Assembly (NCBI GenBank): GCA_002633025.1
Contig: NMRB01000111.1
Location: forward strand, 369,606 to 433,605
DNA length: 64,000 nucleotides
DNA from: Notospermus geniculatus
Lineage: Eukaryota; Nemertea; Pilidiophora; Heteronemertea; Lineidae
Direction of reading: 5' to 3'
The notes under the pieces are model-generated. The model worked only from the letters and a program-made list of their open reading frames with translations. It ran no database searches and was not told the origin of the DNA. Every line of letters starts with the position of its first letter. Positions within the stretch are counted from its first letter, which is position 1. Below are positions 10,160-21,393 of the stretch, one piece after another. The translations under genes were made by a program, and so were the position numbers.

Positions 10160-12700
10160 TCATGACAGCACCATCAATTTTATAACACGGGTCATTTGTT
10201 ACGTCTTTATATCCATTCATGGTTCATACACTGTATCATCACCTCTATTCCCGTAAGCGTTTTGCCGAAAAACAGATTTTCTGCTTGGGCTATTCGCCGA
10301 TCAGAAATCCTCCCTCGTGTCGATATGGTTCACTTGCCGTTAATTCGTGTATTTTCATCGATGACTTACGTTGATGGTTGCCGGGAGTAACTCATTGGTT
10401 TTGTCAGTTTGATAAAAATCGTTGACAACTTTTTGACGAATCCTATTTTCTGGTTGGTTTAAGTCTAATTGGGATCCTCCTGGAGGATGTTTTCCATACT
10501 CCACGCACTATTTTCAGACCATTAACTTTGATAGCTCTGCTTTTGGTGAACTTCATTTGTCATGTTCATCATTGACTGNAAGCAAGATGGGGCTAATCAA
10601 TATCATCGTGAATATAAAAATTAACGTTCATTCCACGGTTTGATTGATTTCTATTTGTCCACGCATCCCTGAATCTGTGATAATGTCGAACACGAGAGAC
10701 CTGTCTCGGGTATCAGTCTTATTTTTTGACTAATGATCGATGTCAGATCCTCAGGGCGATTGGCATCAGTCAATAGTTGACTTCACGTGATGATCAGAAT
10801 GAGTTGATCAACGTTAGACCATCTCGAATGGATGACGTGATGTTGGAGGAAGACACTTATAAATGGATGGAGAAAGTTTGAAAGTGTGGAAAAGGCAGGC
10901 ACAATTGATTCACGAGCCATCTGATTCCACTGAAGTTCAGTTTGTAGAAACATATGATTTCAGCAGGTTTGGCATTGTGTCAGCAGTGCAGTGCCTAACT
11001 TTACCACTTGAAGTGATGAATGCAGGGCCTGTGAAAACACCGCAGGCTGTATTATGAAAGCGAGCTCAGATAGAGAGAATTACATGTAAGAGATGAAAAT
11101 ATCATCGACATTGATCAACTTGCAGGAAAAAAAATGTTCATTTTAAATGAACATTTTAAATGATTTAAGTGCGTATGGCTTATGGACTTGTTAGCTAACT
11201 ATTCAATTGTTTACATCCTCCCGAATGCATGGAATGGACCAGTCAACACTTATCCCTCAGGTGTTACACAGTGTTTTCTCAATAGGAGATTCATAGAGGC
11301 GGCGTGCTTCATTCACAACTGTATAATGGATTCAACAATTCTTATCTTGCAGCTTTTTTTCCCTCATTCTTATTCTTATGGAGTACACCACCAAGAGTAT
11401 ACTTAAAAGGAAGCAACTAGTCATATCCCACTAGCAGTCTGTTCAGGAAAAAAATGGTCTTGCTTTGTGAGGCTTGAAGACAGACTACCGTTTCCGTAAT
11501 CTTCTCACTCATTGTATGTTTGTCGCGTTGTAATTACAAGTACGCTATTCTTTACACGTTGTCGTGTGGTGGTGATGAAAAAAACTCTAAGAGGCAGCCT
11601 AATATTGCAAGTGCCAGTGGGAGACAGAGAAAGCCTGGGCATTCACAATGAGGTGTGCTGGGGTACTGTGCCAAGGAAACAAAAGCGTGTGTTTGCTTTC
11701 TGCCGCGAGGGTTTCTGTTCCTCTTCTCTGCTTCACTGAGTTATTATTATGGCAGCCATGTAGTTCCATTTACCTGCAGTTTGTTGCTTTATGCTGTTGT
11801 AACAACTTACAGTTACCCAAAGCAGACTTTTTCTCTTGCTGTTATAAGTGGATCAGCTTGAAGGCAGGGAACGTTTCACCATCTCAGGCACTGCTGCACT
11901 TGAGTTTTTCTCCTACGAGTTGGTTCTTGTGGCCAACTCAACTATGCACCATTGGTCTCAGCGTAAGCCATAAGGAAACAGACAATGGTGAATAGCCATT
12001 GTGAGCCAACTCGCACAAGAAAACTTGCAAGTGGAGCTGTAGTGCCTTCGGGATGTACTTCAGCTAGGATTCGCAACTTTTAAAGTGTGGTCTGACACCG
12101 CTGAAAATATCCAAAGTACAACGGCTTTTCAATGAAGGGTGTCAATTTAGAATGAAAAAGTTTTCCTGGGAGCAATACTTAAGTACAAAAAAGAAAAAAA
12201 TAATGGATGTAATGTGAGTGTGTTTTATCGTTCACGCACGATTGGGATGGTCGTGTCATCCTGAAGGACATCTCATTAACGTGACATGACAATCGAGAAG
12301 CCACAAAAAATGACCCCACCTAGAGATAATGTGCCATTAGCGTGTTTTGATCATGTTTCTTATACCTAACTGATCATAAGAAATGCCTGATGATGTGGAC
12401 ATTTCTGACATAAGCTGGTGTTCGTGAGGGGAATTTGTAATAATTTTCTCTCATATACTTTGTTTTATGTGCAAAAACACCTGGTTTTATCTATCGAATG
12501 ACCAGATCAGCCAGAAGATACGTGCTGAAACTTCTTGAATCGAGAGCCAAGTGTGAGACACACCCTTTTAGCTCTTCAGACAGTGTTGGGCGAATTTGAT
12601 GTAGTATGAGGAAACCTGAGAACCTGGAGAAAACATGTGATGTCAAGGGAGTTGCCCTCTCTATCACATGGAACAGGTTTTTTAAAAACTGTATCAGTAC
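10160..12700. other. Unassigned non-coding stretch
   Basis: No gene is seen. An AT palindrome lies at about 11134-11160 (TTCATTTTAAATGAA). Frames of 64-115 codons, including three overlapping ones at 11512-11995, have no recognisable domain. One undetermined base lies at 10579. Confidence 0.5.
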
Positions 12701-12721
12701 TACATACTACATGGTAGTGTA

Positions 12722-13027
12722 CATCTTCGATAATCGAAGGGAGATCCGCTCACCACTGCGTTACATCACACATCACCCTTCGAGAAATAGTACGGGCTGC
12801 AGCGTATCCGCTGCCTCTCGAAGAGGCGGCCAATCAGAAACCTGTGTTGTAAAATTTGAATCGTGGTACAAATAGTGGTAGCCGAAGACCTGATATAAAG
12901 TGCAATATGATTGGTCGATCTGTAAAGTTGGCATCGTGCCAAGATACGCCGTGGACGCCTATTTCTCGAAGGGTGATGTGCAGTGTAATGTAGTGGTGAG
13001 CAGATGGCCCTTCGATTATCGAAGATG
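12722..13027. mobile_element. Mutator-like MITE with 9-bp target duplication
   Basis: The 306-bp element starts CATCTTCGATAATCGAAGG and ends with its inverted copy CCTTCGATTATCGAAGATG. Inverted similarity continues about 75 bases inward (CACCCTTCGAGAAATAG on one side, CTATTTCTCGAAGGGTG on the other). It is flanked by an identical 9-base GGTAGTGTA (12713-12721 and 13028-13036). The long inverted repeats and 9-bp duplication are the hallmark of Mutator-like elements. Each end itself folds (TTCGATAATCGAA). It is non-coding. Confidence 0.85.
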
Positions 13028-13039
13028 GGTAGTGTACAG

Positions 13040-14570
13040 AAATGCTGATACTTCAATTGGCCATGCACCCCCTGATTGTGGTTGGAAATAGGGCCCACTT
13101 TGCCTTTACCTAAATATTAAGGTCAGAAATGTTCCACGCCACGCTGAGATGAAAGAGGGCATCTTGCAGAGAATCTGTCACCAATATTCATAGGAACTGA
13201 CATTGAGATATCGTGATCAGTTTCTCATTAGATAAAATATCCACGCTGACATGACAGCTACCCACTCGAAATCTACCTTGACACGTCATCACTCATTTCT
13301 TTATAAATATCATACTGAAACGTGATGACAAACATTCCTTGGGACTTGATTTCGTGCGCTAACTTTGCATGCTCGTAACTCGGGGATTAAAAATAAACTC
13401 TTTTGATTTCTCATTCGATCGATTGCATATTGAGAATTATCTGCATGTCAGAAAGTCGTCTTTGAAAGTTCTCAATATCAGAAAAAGCTTTCAAATACAT
13501 TGTTAGTTTTGCAGTGGCAACCAGCCGGATTCCTTCCACCGTCATATCTTTATGGGAAGAAGCTGTTGCTGAATTCGTTACTTGTGAAAATAGTGAATTT
13601 AGAAAAGGTCAGGAAGAAGTTGGAAGCAAGATTGATTGAAACGGGGAACTGAAGTGAAGATATCCAAGACAGAGCACACAAAAACGACACACAAAATGAC
13701 AGTATAAGTAAAGTCGTCTCTGAACTGAAGTGAAGACATGAAACAAGGAATATTCCCTCTCGGTGCTCTCTTCATCCAAAGTTTTGGACTTTTCACCCAA
13801 GTTTAAGTTACAAAACGCTACGAGTCAACATCAACCGGTAATGGACAGCTTGAACCGGCAATTCATCTTCTAAAGACTGGAAATAAAACTTGGTTTCGAT
13901 TTCTGATTGAAGAAGTTTTGATTTGCACCGTGGTTGACCCACTGGGCAATCACTAATCGGTTTTGCAATATCCTGTCAACTGGACGTGAGAAAATAGAAT
14001 TAGTGAAGTGTGAGTCAACGGTATTCTCGACACGTTCTGCACCATTGTGCGAGACTTTAATAAGTTGTCTGGCCCGGCTTGGCTAGCACGACACCTATCA
14101 AACCAAAACACCTTAATGCCGACAATTTCCTCTCGGTAGCATCAGAAAAATATTGATATAACGGCGGCCGCTTTAATATTGGATTTGTTGGTCGTTACAG
14201 TTCCTCCTTTTCCCAGAATAAACACGTTGGACACATTCTGCTATAGGCCTACAGCGTCTCTAGCTGTTGCATGACTGTTTCACGTCGAGATGGTGACGAG
14301 TTGACCAGGAGGGGCATATTGTACATGATTCTTCCATCACTATACTCCTCACCATAGACACCTGGGGCGTAGAATGAAATTACTTGGCCAGATATTTGAT
14401 GCCTTAAAACCATTTAACCATTTCATCGACTGCATTTTAGATGGGTTTTAATTTTGTCGGCAATGGAAATCCACTTAATGAAGTGGTGACGTTTTAATGT
14501 TTATAGTAGAGTTCTTGATTTTCAAGCAGGTTTACACTTTGGTGGAGTTGGGTTGCTCGCCGTCTGTTGT
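13040..14570. other. Unassigned non-coding stretch
   Basis: No gene, RNA or clear repeat is recognised. Short frames only; two overlapping minus-strand frames near 13600-13800 look like chance. Confidence 0.5.
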
Positions 14571-14583
14571 TGGATTGATATCG

Positions 14584-14690
14584 GATGACGTCATTCGACG
14601 TCACCTACCAAAGGTTGACGGCAACGGATCTGTAACAGCTGCACAACACCAGAGAGTGTAATGAACTCGGCATCATTGGATGACGTCACA
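14584..14690. promoter_or_regulatory. Cluster of CRE-like TGACGTCA sites
   Basis: Two perfect palindromic cAMP-response-element octamers (14586-14593 and 14681-14688) and a partial one (CGACGTCAC, 14596-14604) occur within about 100 bases. In animals these are bound by CREB/ATF bZIP factors. Whether they act as an enhancer in the SRRM2-like intron is inference. Confidence 0.4.
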
Positions 14691-15098
14691 CGACAAGGTG
14701 ACATCAGGCAACCAAAGTGAAAAGCTGACTTTACAGTACACTTTCAATTTAAGAATCAAAGCCTTCCTTTTCATCGAGATTCTGCTATAACATTACACCC
14801 TTTACCACGATGACAAATGTATCTCTTTCGGAACAATAGATCATATTTACTTCATGATTCACTGGGAGAAATGAAGCGTCTATAGCCATAAGTTAACCTG
14901 ATAACTCTCGTGGGAAATTCACTACGGCAAATACTATCGCTGGCTTGTTTGTCTGTGAGGGTGAATGGAAGATAACGCATGCACCAGAGTTGTGGAAAAA
15001 CTACAAAAGAAATCTCTTTTCTGTAGTTCTGTAGAAAGTCTTCTGTGTAATTGGCACGTAGGAGTTTCTTCTTGTCATCTCAGGCTGGATGCTTGTTC

Positions 15099-15197
15099 CA
15101 TCCTCCCACAGCAGGGTTTTTTTACTCGCTCCTCTTCATCAGTTTACAGGCAAGCATATGGAAAGGAGTGAGACGAAAGCCCTGCTATGGGAGGATG
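15099..15197 (+). mobile_element. Palindromic MITE family, copy 2
   Basis: The 99-bp copy runs from CATCCTCCCACAGCAGGG to CTGCTATGGGAGGATG. It has arm A (GGTTTTTTTACTCGCTCC) first and arm B (GGAGTGAGACGAAAGCCC) last. No convincing target duplication is seen here. Confidence 0.82.
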
Positions 15198-15402
15198 TCT
15201 CTCAGTTTCAAGTTTTCTTGGCTTGTCAGATTGCAGTTGACTCAGATTTTAGTGCAGCTGTAGTTAATCCAGGCAGGGCCCAAAATAGTCTGTGCCGTAC
15301 CCACCAAGACCCTCTAATATTCTCAGGGCCTTGGTGCCCCCAGGATGTTGAAAAGGATGTTCCAATGGCCAATTCTGCCTGAAGATGAGGCAAATGTGCC
15401 TG

Positions 15403-15444
15403 TGTCGTCTTCCAGTGAGGGACGTCGTCTTCCAGTGAGGGACG
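15403..15444 (+). repeat. Perfect 20-bp tandem duplication
   Basis: CGTCTTCCAGTGAGGGACGT is present twice in direct succession. Confidence 0.85.
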
Positions 15445-15521
15445 TCACTTGCAGTTGCCAGACTCCTCAAGGAGCGTCTTAACTTCCCACTGTGAGTCAC
15501 ATTTCACTCACTGTCTGAGGG

Positions 15522-15696
15522 TCCAATTCCATAGAGCTCACGTTGACACTTTTCACGCGCCACGCTTCACGTTTTCCTTTCGTTCCTCGATTCAGACACA
15601 CATTACCTGTCCTGTGACATGCTTTCTCCGAGGAACGAAAGGAAAACGTGAAGCGTGGCGCGTGAAAAGTGTCAACGTGAACTCTATGGAATTGGA
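15522..15696. repeat. 68-bp near-perfect inverted repeat (fold-back element)
   Basis: The arms at 15522-15589 and 15629-15696 are inverted copies with a single mismatch (GAGCTCA versus GAGTTCA), separated by 39 bases. The arm reads TCCAATTCCATAGAG at its outer end and CCTTTCGTTCCTCG at its inner end. The near-identity suggests recent formation, or arms kept alike by gene conversion. No target duplication is evident. Confidence 0.9.
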
Positions 15697-15713
15697 GCCT
15701 AATATACATTGTA

Positions 15714-15981
15714 CAGTACCTTGCACAATTGACCTCCCTTCCGCGCCGTGCACCATCCGCGTACTACATGCAGCGTCATGCACGTACCGTCCTCGTATCT
15801 TCCGAGGACGTGGCGCAGCGTCATGGAAGGTATGCAGTGAAGACGTAACGTCATTCACCCGACGTCACGCAACAGAGACGCGTGACGTACCCATACCATA
15901 CGCGATGAACTGAAGCCTACCTTCCTCGTCACGTACGGGGAAGGTACGCGGATTTAGGGAGGTCAATTGTGCCAGGTACTG
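15714..15981. mobile_element. TA-flanked CpG-rich MITE
   Basis: The 268-bp element starts CAGTACCTTGCACAATTGAC and ends with the inverted copy of that sequence with one mismatch. TA lies on each side (15712-15713 and 15982-15983). The interior is CpG-rich and self-complementary, including CGTCCTCG/CGAGGACG and repeated ACGTCA/TGACGT. Tc1/mariner-pogo type by ends and target; it has no transposase frame. Confidence 0.85.
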
Positions 15982-15983
15982 TA

Positions 15984-16860
15984 TGACATGAATTTCATGG
16001 GTTTGGTAGTGATGAAAGAACAATTGGTTGCATCTTCATCTTTGCCAGCACAGGGTGAAACCAAGTTTTCTTCCTAATTTGATGTCTTCTGACGTCAATA
16101 AGAATTCTTTTTATCATTTTTAGTTGGTGAGCTCCAAGTTATATTAATCTGGATGAGAATATAGTTAATCCAGGTCAGGTTCTGAGAAGTTCTTATCCTG
16201 TGTTTTTCTGAGCTTGAGAAAGTCAACCCAGAAGAACTGGAGATGACCAGAGAAACCGTATAGCTGCTGGTCAATAAAGAATCTAATCAGGGAAAATAAT
16301 TAGAATACTGTACTCAAAAGGACCGGGGATATTCTTAGCGAGTAAAGCAGTTTGCTAATGATAAGCGAATAAGCAAAGGCCACGTCAATAGCAGAAACTT
16401 CTTAAGTTCTTCCTTCTAATTAGATTCCAGCCGGAGGTGTTGTTGGTAATTACTCAGACAAAGAGCTAATATTACTTGACCAATTGTTCAATATTTCATC
16501 AAAGGCTGGAGAGGATTTGGACACTATAAGTAAATACTTGGAACGTTTTATTGCCGACTATTTATTGCTAATTTTGCGGACGGCACGCGATGATGAATGG
16601 CTTTGGGCGTAGATGATCGAGAACTTTCCATCAGGTCATGAAACGAGGGAATTAATTGGTATTAGGCAGAGTGACCTGAGTCAGTGTGGTGCAAAAATGT
16701 CACAAAAACTCTAAAATGACTTATTTCTTTGATGCTTGATATTGGGCATGGTTTTTCTCAACTTTTACATAGATGTAGGCAAACCATGATGCCTAGAATG
16801 GTTTCACTGTCAAGGTACATTCTCTCTGATTAGAAAATATGTACCTAAACCCTATCACAT
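15984..16860. other. Unassigned non-coding stretch
   Basis: Nothing recognisable is seen; AT-rich in the second half. No frame of interest. Confidence 0.5.
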
Positions 16861-16865
16861 AAGAT

Positions 16866-16940
16866 GGGGATTTGGCGTATTGGTTAAGGCATGCTCAGGG
16901 CCTTATGCGAGGGTCTGTGGGTTTGAGCCCAGTAGGCAGC
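16866..16940 (+). mobile_element. tRNA-like sequence (SINE head or tRNA pseudogene)
   Basis: TGGCGTATTGGTTAAGGC is a very good box A and D arm, and GTGGGTTTGAGCCCA is a good box B and T arm, at tRNA spacing. The acceptor stem does not close and the anticodon arm is poor, so a functional tRNA is unlikely. The head differs from the SINE-like family at 3503. Confidence 0.55.
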
Positions 16941-16974
16941 TATGTCTTTCACTTGTTATTATTTCAAACCCTAC

Positions 16975-17031
16975 CACATAGGTATTCATTGGAAAGCTCT
17001 CAGTGAGTACTTTCCAATGAATACCTATGTG
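16975..17031. repeat. Perfect 22-bp hairpin
   Basis: CACATAGGTATTCATTGGAA and two further bases form an arm (16975-16996) that is repeated exactly in inverse orientation at 17010-17031, with a 13-base loop. It lies about 35 bases after the tRNA-like block. Confidence 0.85.
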
Positions 17032-17305
17032 ACACGGTTTCTGTACATTTCAGATGAAAATGTTTCCATTTTTGGTGCCATTGCCTGTGGCAATGAAAGG
17101 GTCAATACGTGGCCCCAATATTAAAAATGTCACTTTCATTAGTGATATTGAGTATTCCTTCAGGGTCGTGATCATGACTAATCAGCTGTGGGCCAGACTT
17201 TGATGCTTTCTTTTTATCATGCTCATACCATGTCGAAGAATGACTTAAAAAACAAAATCAAAGGAGAAAGAGCTTCGTGGAATCTAATTAGTATTTAATT
17301 AGCTA

Positions 17306-17917
17306 TTGAATGACTACGATAGAAAAAATCATAGATGGAACCAGCGATTCATTCCTGTCGTTAATTGTAGGCGGTTCATTTTCTCCTGGAATTATCAAAA
17401 TAGAATGAGAGTGAGTGGCTGGTGTGCATTAATGTTCAGGACTTGTCAGATTCTTCGAAGAATTACTCCTTTGTTTTGGTGGCCATATTTTCGATACAAG
17501 ATATTTCCATTCTGGCTGTCAAAGGTCTTGACAAGTTCGTGTTTTAGCTGTAAGAATTATGCTCCTGATCAATACGATAACTCGCCGTTCTTCACCTGGT
17601 TTTGCTCCAAGAATGAGCATGGTCTTGCAGAGTTGTTTGAGTGGGTGAGGAGGAGAGGGGACGGCCCCCAGTATGAAGTGCTGCAGTCCATCTTTGCCAA
17701 GTCCTTCAAGCACCAAGGTGGTCTCAGACAATTTTGCTTTGTACATTTTCATACTGAGAGATCTTGGATTCATTGTTCATTCTCTGGCTTCATAACCTCA
17801 TCTCAGTCCATCCTCCAACCACAGGGGTTTTTAACTCGCTACTCATCATCCACTCAGAAGAGGAATGAGACCAAAGCCCTGCTATGGGAGGATGTTCTCA
17901 GTCATGAACCAATTTAA
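17306..17917 (+). other. Longest open frame in the window (203 codons), doubtful
   Basis: I do not recognise the product. The middle part (about 17560-17740) has codon use that looks coding, including GLAELFEWVRRRG. However, the last 35 codons are read through the palindromic MITE at 17809-17894, and no supporting acceptor/donor pair or homologous domain is evident. The overlapping minus-strand frame 17519-17773 is equally open. It could contain one genuine exon, an old retroelement remnant, or nothing. Confidence 0.2.
17809..17894 (+). mobile_element. Palindromic MITE family, copy 3, with target duplication
   Basis: The 86-bp copy runs from CATCCTCCAACCACAGGGG to CTGCTATGGGAGGATG, arm A first. 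It is flanked by ATCTCAGTC on the left and TTCTCAGTC on the right, a 9-base direct repeat with one mismatch. Confidence 0.85.
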
Positions 17918-17955
17918 TTCCTCTTGCAAATATTCAAGAACAACTGGTGGATTTC

Positions 17956-18065
17956 TGGGCCCGTATGCGTAAATGTGGAATAAGCTTATTCCAGGTATAA
18001 CTTAAGGTTATAACGTTAGGTTATACCTGGAATAAGCTTATTCCACTTTTATGCATACGGGCTCC
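17956..18065. mobile_element. Nested-palindrome MITE with 7-bp flanking repeat
   Basis: The 110-bp element starts GGGCCCGTATGC (after one T) and ends GCATACGGGCTCC. Each arm contains the perfect palindrome GGAATAAGCTTATTCC. Identical GGATTTC lies at 17949-17955 and 18066-18072. It is non-coding; superfamily not assigned. Confidence 0.82.
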
Positions 18066-18646
18066 GGATTTCAAACCTTGCCTGGTCTTTCCATGGCAAT
18101 ACCACCAGTTGCTAAATTTGCATTCTCCCAAGTCCGATGGCTTGCCTTGATAAAGATCTCAAGGCTATCTAAGTCTCTACAATCAACTCTGGTTAAGATG
18201 CCTTTCCCACTCCTATCTAATCCCTAACTTGTGTTTGATCTTAAGATTCAATTAGAAAACTGCCAGGAGCTGCCATAATGGATAGAACGTCATTACTTTT
18301 CATATATAAGATGATTTTCTTTGAAGTCTCACCGCTGAAAGTTAATCCAGTCTGTTTCACAAACAAAAGCCTGACGATTGGTGGATAACATGAGAAAAAG
18401 TAATGTTGTTTCTCTTTGGTATATTTGAAAGAAAAAAACTTGCTGTCTGCTGATGCATATACATGATTGCCTTAGTTATTGAAGTTGATATCTTAAGGAA
18501 GAACTTTCCTTCTACCCACTCAGTCTGAGATTGATTGTAAGAGGCAAAAACTCCAGACAAAATGTCCTCTAACCAAGTCATCATCAATAGGTACTTGGCT
18601 CAGGAACACTCCACATTTGTCTCTACCTTCAAAGTACATTGTACCC

Positions 18647-18747
18647 CATCCTCCCATAGCAGGGCTTTGGTCTCGCTCCTCTTCGTACATTCATGCACAC
18701 AAAGTGGATGAAGAAGAGCAAGGTAGGACCCCCTGTGTGGGAGGATG
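18647..18747 (-). mobile_element. Palindromic MITE family, copy 4 (reverse orientation)
   Basis: The 101-bp copy runs from CATCCTCCCATAGCAGGG to GTGTGGGAGGATG, with arm B (CTTTGGTCTCGCTCC) first, so it is reversed like the copy at 9523. Confidence 0.82.
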
Positions 18748-18749
18748 AT

Positions 18750-20035
18750 TGCATCTGAAAGTAAAGTACATTTTCCTGTGTCTCTGTGACTTCTTGATTT
18801 GAAGTGAGAGAATGTGACGCGTTATTTGTGGCCCACCCTGTATAAAAACCTTGATACATGTCTTGTCCTTGGACGACTCTCACCCGGACCTTGAAATCCT
18901 AGCTGCTTTCCATCATTCTACCATCTCGGGACTAAAAGTTTAGTTCTCCAGTTCTCTACAAGGTGTCCCACTGGTCATTCTCCTAACACACTTATTCTAT
19001 CAGCAAGTTATAATTTATCCAATAAAACCATTTAGAACAGGTGCCTCCTCCGTGGTTGGTTCAGAAATAATCAAGTTAAAACAACCCCGCAGAGAATGAT
19101 TAAAAGACAATTGGGCGGCATTAGCGGTTACCTTCGCATGCTCGCTCACATTAGTTGGAATGGTTTGCATGATGGCCATGTTTTCGCTCGGAGAAAATTG
19201 AATATTGGGCATGACTCAGAAAATATGCCACATATTCTTCTGCTTCATTCACGGAAATGAATATTCACGTGCATGTTTCTTGCAAATTGAGCAGTTATTT
19301 CTGTCTTTGTGGCCGAGTAGATGAATAGACGCATATTGTAGCGAAAGATATCGCTAATGACACCGGAGCCAACCATCATGCGTCATTTTTGCCACATAAC
19401 TCCGCCGTGGAAATAGCAACATGACAACGTTCGTAATGAAACTCTAGCCACAAATCTCTCGCTGTTTTTAGAACCCGCTCGGGTAAAATTGCCGTGCCAA
19501 ATATACGGAACAGGACTCGGGAGAAAGGTTATTATTTGGCTCAACAGAATGATAATGATTTGTTTTTTATTGCATTGCTACAGCAGCGGTGTATGAAATT
19601 TTTATGTAATTGTGTGTTTAGATTGTTGTATATGTAGCAATTTTATTCAAATTGTGTTTTAATAATGTAAAGCTCTCATTTCGTTTTAGTGCAGACACAA
19701 AGTGCTTTTTTCCCCGTTATTCCAAACTGCAGAACATTCTGGAAACAATAGATTTCCAGAGATGGCTCAATACTAATTTCTCGATTTCTTTATTGTTTTT
19801 ATAAATGAATGAACAAAGAGTGAATTTTATTTCAAAAAGTGCACATGACATTTCACCTAGGGCTGTCTATTGGTTACTTACATGGATCACCATTGAAATT
19901 GTGATACATGTACATGTATAAGGGAAAAAGAAACTGATGTCATGTTGGTTTTAAATGAATACCTTCAAATAGATTTTGTAATGTACTTCATGTTTCAAGT
20001 CTGCTGGGCTGAGAGCATTCCTTGCACATCATATC
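18750..20035. other. Unassigned non-coding stretch
   Basis: No gene or clear element is seen. AT-rich with T-runs around 19560-19700. Confidence 0.5.
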
Positions 20036-20039
20036 AAAC

Positions 20040-20683
20040 CTTCCTTTTCCCGGTTTTACCTTCAGATGACCCTCAGCTAACCCCACATTTCAGGGTCCTT
20101 CCCTGAAGACAGTGGTTAACGATTGGATTAGGCTGCCACACACATGTGCACTTCACACTGCCCCAGAAAATCCTTCGTTATTTTCCACTAGGCTGTCTCC
20201 GCATCTTAAAGTTGGACCGCAATCCTGACAAATGTTTGGGGGCCTTTGTTTGACTGAGGGTATTGAGAGTTTTAACTCTCCTCGGGGAAGGCACTTAAAA
20301 GTGCCTTGCTCAAGGACCCACTGGAAGATATTCCACTGCTGTTGGAATGAACACAAAGTGTATTATGTAACTACTAGTTCCTTTTCCCTGGTTTTGGTTT
20401 CAGATGCCCAGGGCTACCCTCACATTTGAGGGTCCTTCCCTGAAAGCACTGGTTAACAACGGCTCAACACACTTGTACATTTCATCCTGTATTTGGCAGC
20501 AAATCCTTCATATTCTCCATTGGGCTGCCTCCGCATCCCAAAGTCGTACCGCAATCCATACAGGTGTTTGAAGGCCTCAAGTCGACTGAGATATCACGAG
20601 TTAAGTGCCTTGCTCAAGGATCCACTGGGAGATATTCAAATCCTGTTGAAATGAACACAAAGTGTATTATATAACTACCATAG
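20040..20683 (+). repeat. Two tandem copies of a ~300-340 bp repeat with a conserved core
   Basis: Unit one (about 20040-20376) and unit two (about 20377-20683) share order and text. Both begin TTCCTTTTCCC, carry AGGGTCCTTCCCTGAA, then AAGTGCCTTGCTCAAGGA, then GAACACAAAGTGTATTAT. They differ by perhaps 20% plus indels, so the duplication is old. The core GTGCCTTGCTCAAGG resembles a block I recall from interspersed repeats of other animals; that link is from memory and unverified. Confidence 0.7.
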
Positions 20684-21393
20684 TTCTGTTCAAAAAAGAA
20701 TGATACTGCCATCTTAATATTAGATATACAAGGATAAAAAGAACTTGGCTATGCTGCTTTCAATCGGGTTTTAGCTGACGCCCTACAGGCATGCTTGCTT
20801 TGGTTCAGTCAGCAGAAATTAGCGATGAAATTGCTTTTCGTGACAGGGTATGACGAAGCTGTCATTACATCAGATCGCCATCTTCATCATCAGGATTCTG
20901 ACAAAGGATGTGGCGGTGTTTTTTTTAGACCCGTGCGCGAAAATTTGATATCCGTTCGTCAGAAGTTTAAAAGATGAAAAGCACTGATGAGTGTATTCCA
21001 ATGGATAGAATTAGCATTCAGTCTTTGTAATTGAATTGAAATGCTGGTAATTTTAATGCTATTCTAATGTGAAGGAAATTAGAGGCTTGTCACTTGGGGA
21101 AAGAGGCTTTTGATTTAGCTGGATAAGCTTGGTGCGGATTTCAAATTACTGGAAGCGGGTGATTCAACTGCTGATAATTATTTCCGTTAGTACCTTTTCC
21201 AACAAAAAAAGGATTTGGTTGACGTAAGCATGTTGAAACTTTGTTCAGTAAAGTTGAGAGTATATGACATCATACATCGAAGTACATGTACATCGAAGTA
21301 CAGGTGTTATTCCAGTATGAACAGAGTGACCCATGTCATCCCACATCACAGAATTCCAGCAAGATACTAGACATATCCTTTTCCAAGAGGAAA

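Noticed and set aside
11512-11995. Three overlapping frames rich in Cys, Leu and Phe
   Set aside because: Mutually overlapping in different frames, no signal peptide or domain pattern that holds up, no splice support.
15449-15913. 154-codon frame
   Set aside because: It lies across the 68-bp fold-back and the TA MITE; the inverted repeat gives mirrored open frames on both strands.
16866-16940. Functional tRNA gene
   Set aside because: Box A and box B are good but the acceptor and anticodon stems do not form.
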